Translations under genes and position numbers: made by a program
The notes under the pieces: generated by a model
The model's database searches: none
The model's input: only the letters and a program-made list of their open reading frames with translations
What the model was told of the DNA's origin: nothing
Assembly (NCBI RefSeq): GCF_014805625.2
Contig: NW_023998431.1
Coordinates: forward strand, 2,399,251 to 2,463,250
Length of the DNA stretch: 64,000 bases
Origin: Glossina fuscipes
Lineage: Eukaryota > Arthropoda > Insecta > Diptera > Glossinidae
Direction of reading: 5' to 3'
In this document: positions 61,290 to 64,000 of the stretch, in pieces
Layout: the number at the start of each line of letters is the position of its first letter
Position numbering within the stretch: the first letter of the stretch is position 1

Positions 61290-64000
61290 TATACGTGTTT
61301 AAAGTTAAAAAGAAGAAGAAGATATAATTTTAAATATAGAAAAACCCCTAAAATTCGTACGCTTTGCAGTATGTTGTTGATAAGAAACTCTACTTCGGCA
61401 TTAAAAATTGTTGCAATTTTTTGACAACTCTGTGGTTCAAATTGTATCATCACATAAAAAGTGGAGAATGTAGTCATTGTATTTAATTGAAAATTAGTGC
61501 GCTAGGCTTCGAGTCCGCGATATTGAAATTCCATTGTTGTTCAATTTTTTATACATGCGTAGACTTTCTATTTGGTATAGAGGTTGTATTCGTTTCACTC
61601 GTACTCATATGTTTGCCAAAGGACATATAAAAAGGTTGTGCAATTTTGGTGAATTTATTCTAACCTCTGTTAGGGATAAAGGATGTATTCATTCATTCAT
61701 TTTATTGACAAAAAAAAAAAATCTGGGGCATGGTTTTAATTACATTTTTATACCCTGTCGGAGAACCATTGCAAATTTTATGAAAATAAAAAGCACAAGA
61801 TTTCCGCCGTGTTAAAGTGTTGTTTACGATCTTTAACTATAAGAGCTTTTTATATTATTCCATTAAAGCTATTCGCCAGGCTCATCGACAGGCAACTGTT
61901 GGTTCATCCATTACCTTAATGCAACTTCTGATTGCATTGTTATTGCTAGGGATTTACCCATCGCAAATCCAACTTACATCGTTTTGCAGTCGCTGTCTGT
62001 GCTCTGCCTGCTCTCTGAGCTTTCTCGAAACTCAAATAATCGCTCCAGGGCATCATTTCGATTCGATTGAGGAAAAGTGTACTTGTAGTTAAATAGAAAT
62101 GAATAAGCGCAGCCTTTTAATTATCAAAGATATTTAACGCAGAGAGCGACGAAAGAAGAAATAATTCTGCTACCTTTCGATCATAATATTATGATCGTTT
62201 TTATTACATTAATAAAACCTTACAAAATCTTTAAATCCATTTAATACGCCCCGTTTCACAAGGAAGCCGAATCGACAAAGCATCAGCGATTATTCTTATG
62301 ATGTTGTCAACCCAACAGTATATGGTTCTAAGGGACCAAGAGGTGCTTTATGAGATGCACCATCTTCGAGATTATAAGTTTTCGGGTTGTGAAGTCATGC
62401 GTCAAGTTAAAAAAAAAAAATACAACAATTTTATCGTGTCTATAATAATAATAATAGATCAAGTTCTTAATTGCATTATTCTAATGTTTATATTTCCGTT
62501 TACTGTCAATGCTATTTTAGTTTATTTGTTATTGTTGTTAGCTAGTTTATAGATGAATTATTATATTCTTTTTGTTCAAAGTTTTTGACCGCAGAATTCA
62601 ATTAGAAAATTTTTAAACCGAGTCCCAGCTTTCAATTTCATTTAATATGAGCTTCAGCATTAGCTAACTAAATGAACGGATAGATGGTCGGTGGGTTCAA
62701 ATTAGTTTGCCTCTAATCTCTTGTGTAAAGAAAAAAAGGGCAAAAACAAATCGCAAGAGATCTCCAAAAATAATGAGCAAAATGAATTTTGTGATTGCAC
62801 GAAAATTAGAAAACATACTTAATGTTGAACTAATTTTACAAAATACACGTCTGATTGAAAAGAACATGCCCGCACACGTACACATCACATAACTGAATTT
62901 ATTCTACATATAAAATTTTGTTCTAACTGGTCCTTGTTAGTATTTATCGCTTATGTTATATTACAGCAGATGGGTTTCTACTCGTACACGAACATTGCAA
63001 ACGCGTTTGATATGAACATACTTTTCACATAGCAATAGAGAAACATAACAAATTTCCTGAAGCGAAAACTACATATTTATATATATATTTGCGGTGTAAG
63101 TCGAATTTTATTATGCATACATACATATATACATACATATATACATATATATATATTTATATATACATATATGATTATATGTATATGTATTCGAGATGAG
63201 AACATTTTTTCAATAATTGACTTTATGCAGTCCCTGCATTTCGCCAAATCAGCAAAAGTCTGCCTTATAAAGAACTATCCACTCAGAAGTTGATTATGCG
63301 GAAGTCCGGAGTGTCCGAGCTATAGAATGCTTCAAAGCACGTGTACAAGTACATAAACATATAATACATTTATATGTAGTATATCTACGTAGAGAGTTAA
63401 TTAGGTTACAACTATATTTGGAAATTTACCATGGCGTTCTATTGTATAAATACGTCTATATATAAATATATGTATATATAAAAGAGGAGGACATAGAAAA
63501 TCCAAGTCGACTCCTTTGAGCATAGTTTGGCAGTTACTCTTCCACTGCATTGCGATTGACAAGCTTTAAATGTTGTTTCGTTATTCCCGAAGGAAATGTG
63601 CAATGATGATAATCAATGACATTTCGATAGAAGCCGCAACGACTCGCCGTCTCTACTCGATATAACTGACCGCCATTCGTTTTCTCATTTATGCCGCAGG
63701 AAGTTAAAGTGGTTTTCGTGCATACATCCATAGATATTCACAAGTATATTTATATAAATATACGATAAAAAAAAAAAGTAAAACCAAAAGGTCACTTGAC
63801 TTCATACTATAACTTTAACTATTGCTATGCTATCTCTCTGTACAAAACCAACGATAACTAACTATACTGTGAAAAATCTGTGCCGTCAAATATTTTCAAC
63901 ATATAGAAGAGATAAACATGTACTCGGATATCTGTTTGCGTGTGCTTATGGAAATGTGTGTATATGCCTGTTTGTCAATATCATAGAAAGGTCATTGAAT
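61290..64000. other. non-coding stretch with simple repeats
   Basis: TATACCCTGTCGGA at about 61750 resembles the first bases of family 1 but the similarity stops there. An ATACAT/TA array lies at 63115-63190. A 65-codon minus-strand ATG frame at 63534-63731 is unusually balanced in base composition but matches nothing I know. Confidence 0.35.
63115..63190. repeat. (ATACAT)n / (TA)n array
   Basis: Imperfect ATACAT and ATATAC units. Confidence 0.9.

Noticed and set aside
63534..63731. 65-codon ATG frame on the minus strand with balanced composition, considered as a host exon.
   Set aside because: No known domain, no clear splice signals at sensible positions and no neighbouring exons.

Overview
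The window reads as non-coding DNA from a dipteran fly genome, most likely a higher fly. It is AT-rich and full of (TA)n, (CA)n and poly-A/T tracts, has a 10-N scaffold gap at 21822-21831, and contains mariner, I-type and DINE-1-like repeats of the kind typical of flies. I found no convincing host gene, canonical tRNA, rRNA or CRISPR. It is either a very large intron or an intergenic stretch, and its recognisable content is layered transposable elements (TEs).

Layout. 2503-3790 is a complete mariner element (minus strand) with perfect 32-bp terminal inverted repeats, a TA target duplication and an uninterrupted 349-codon D,D34D transposase. A sister copy in the opposite orientation (23807-25075) is broken by a +2 frameshift and a 21-bp deletion. 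6401-8543 is a 5'-truncated I-type LINE with RT, RNase H and a terminal zinc-knuckle-like motif, damaged by one frameshift and one in-frame stop. Older transposase fossils of several other mariner-like lineages lie at 12935-13400, 17540-18170, 25603-26330, 38200-39091, 44451-44890 and 48332-48431. A jockey-like LINE fossil occupies 26569-28283.

The most notable small element is at 36051-36244: a 194-bp SINE with a tRNA-like head, a 3' region resembling the end of the LINE at 8543, an (ATA)n tail and a perfect 14-bp target-site duplication. Two other tRNA-like relics lie at 43408-43468 (tRNA-Glu-like) and 61100-61274 (minus strand). Two dispersed non-autonomous families with TGTCCGTC-type cores (family 1 DINE-1-like, family 2 related) recur on both strands. 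At 55236-55401 there is a short array of 44-bp units in which each unit keeps a hairpin although the hairpin sequence changes. Two long perfect palindromes lie at 57961-57980 and 58887-58918.

The parts relate as parasites of each other. The intact mariner could supply transposase to its damaged sister. The I-type LINE or a relative probably mobilised the SINE. Two family-B mariner fossils share a stop at the same codon, which suggests spread of an already defective lineage.
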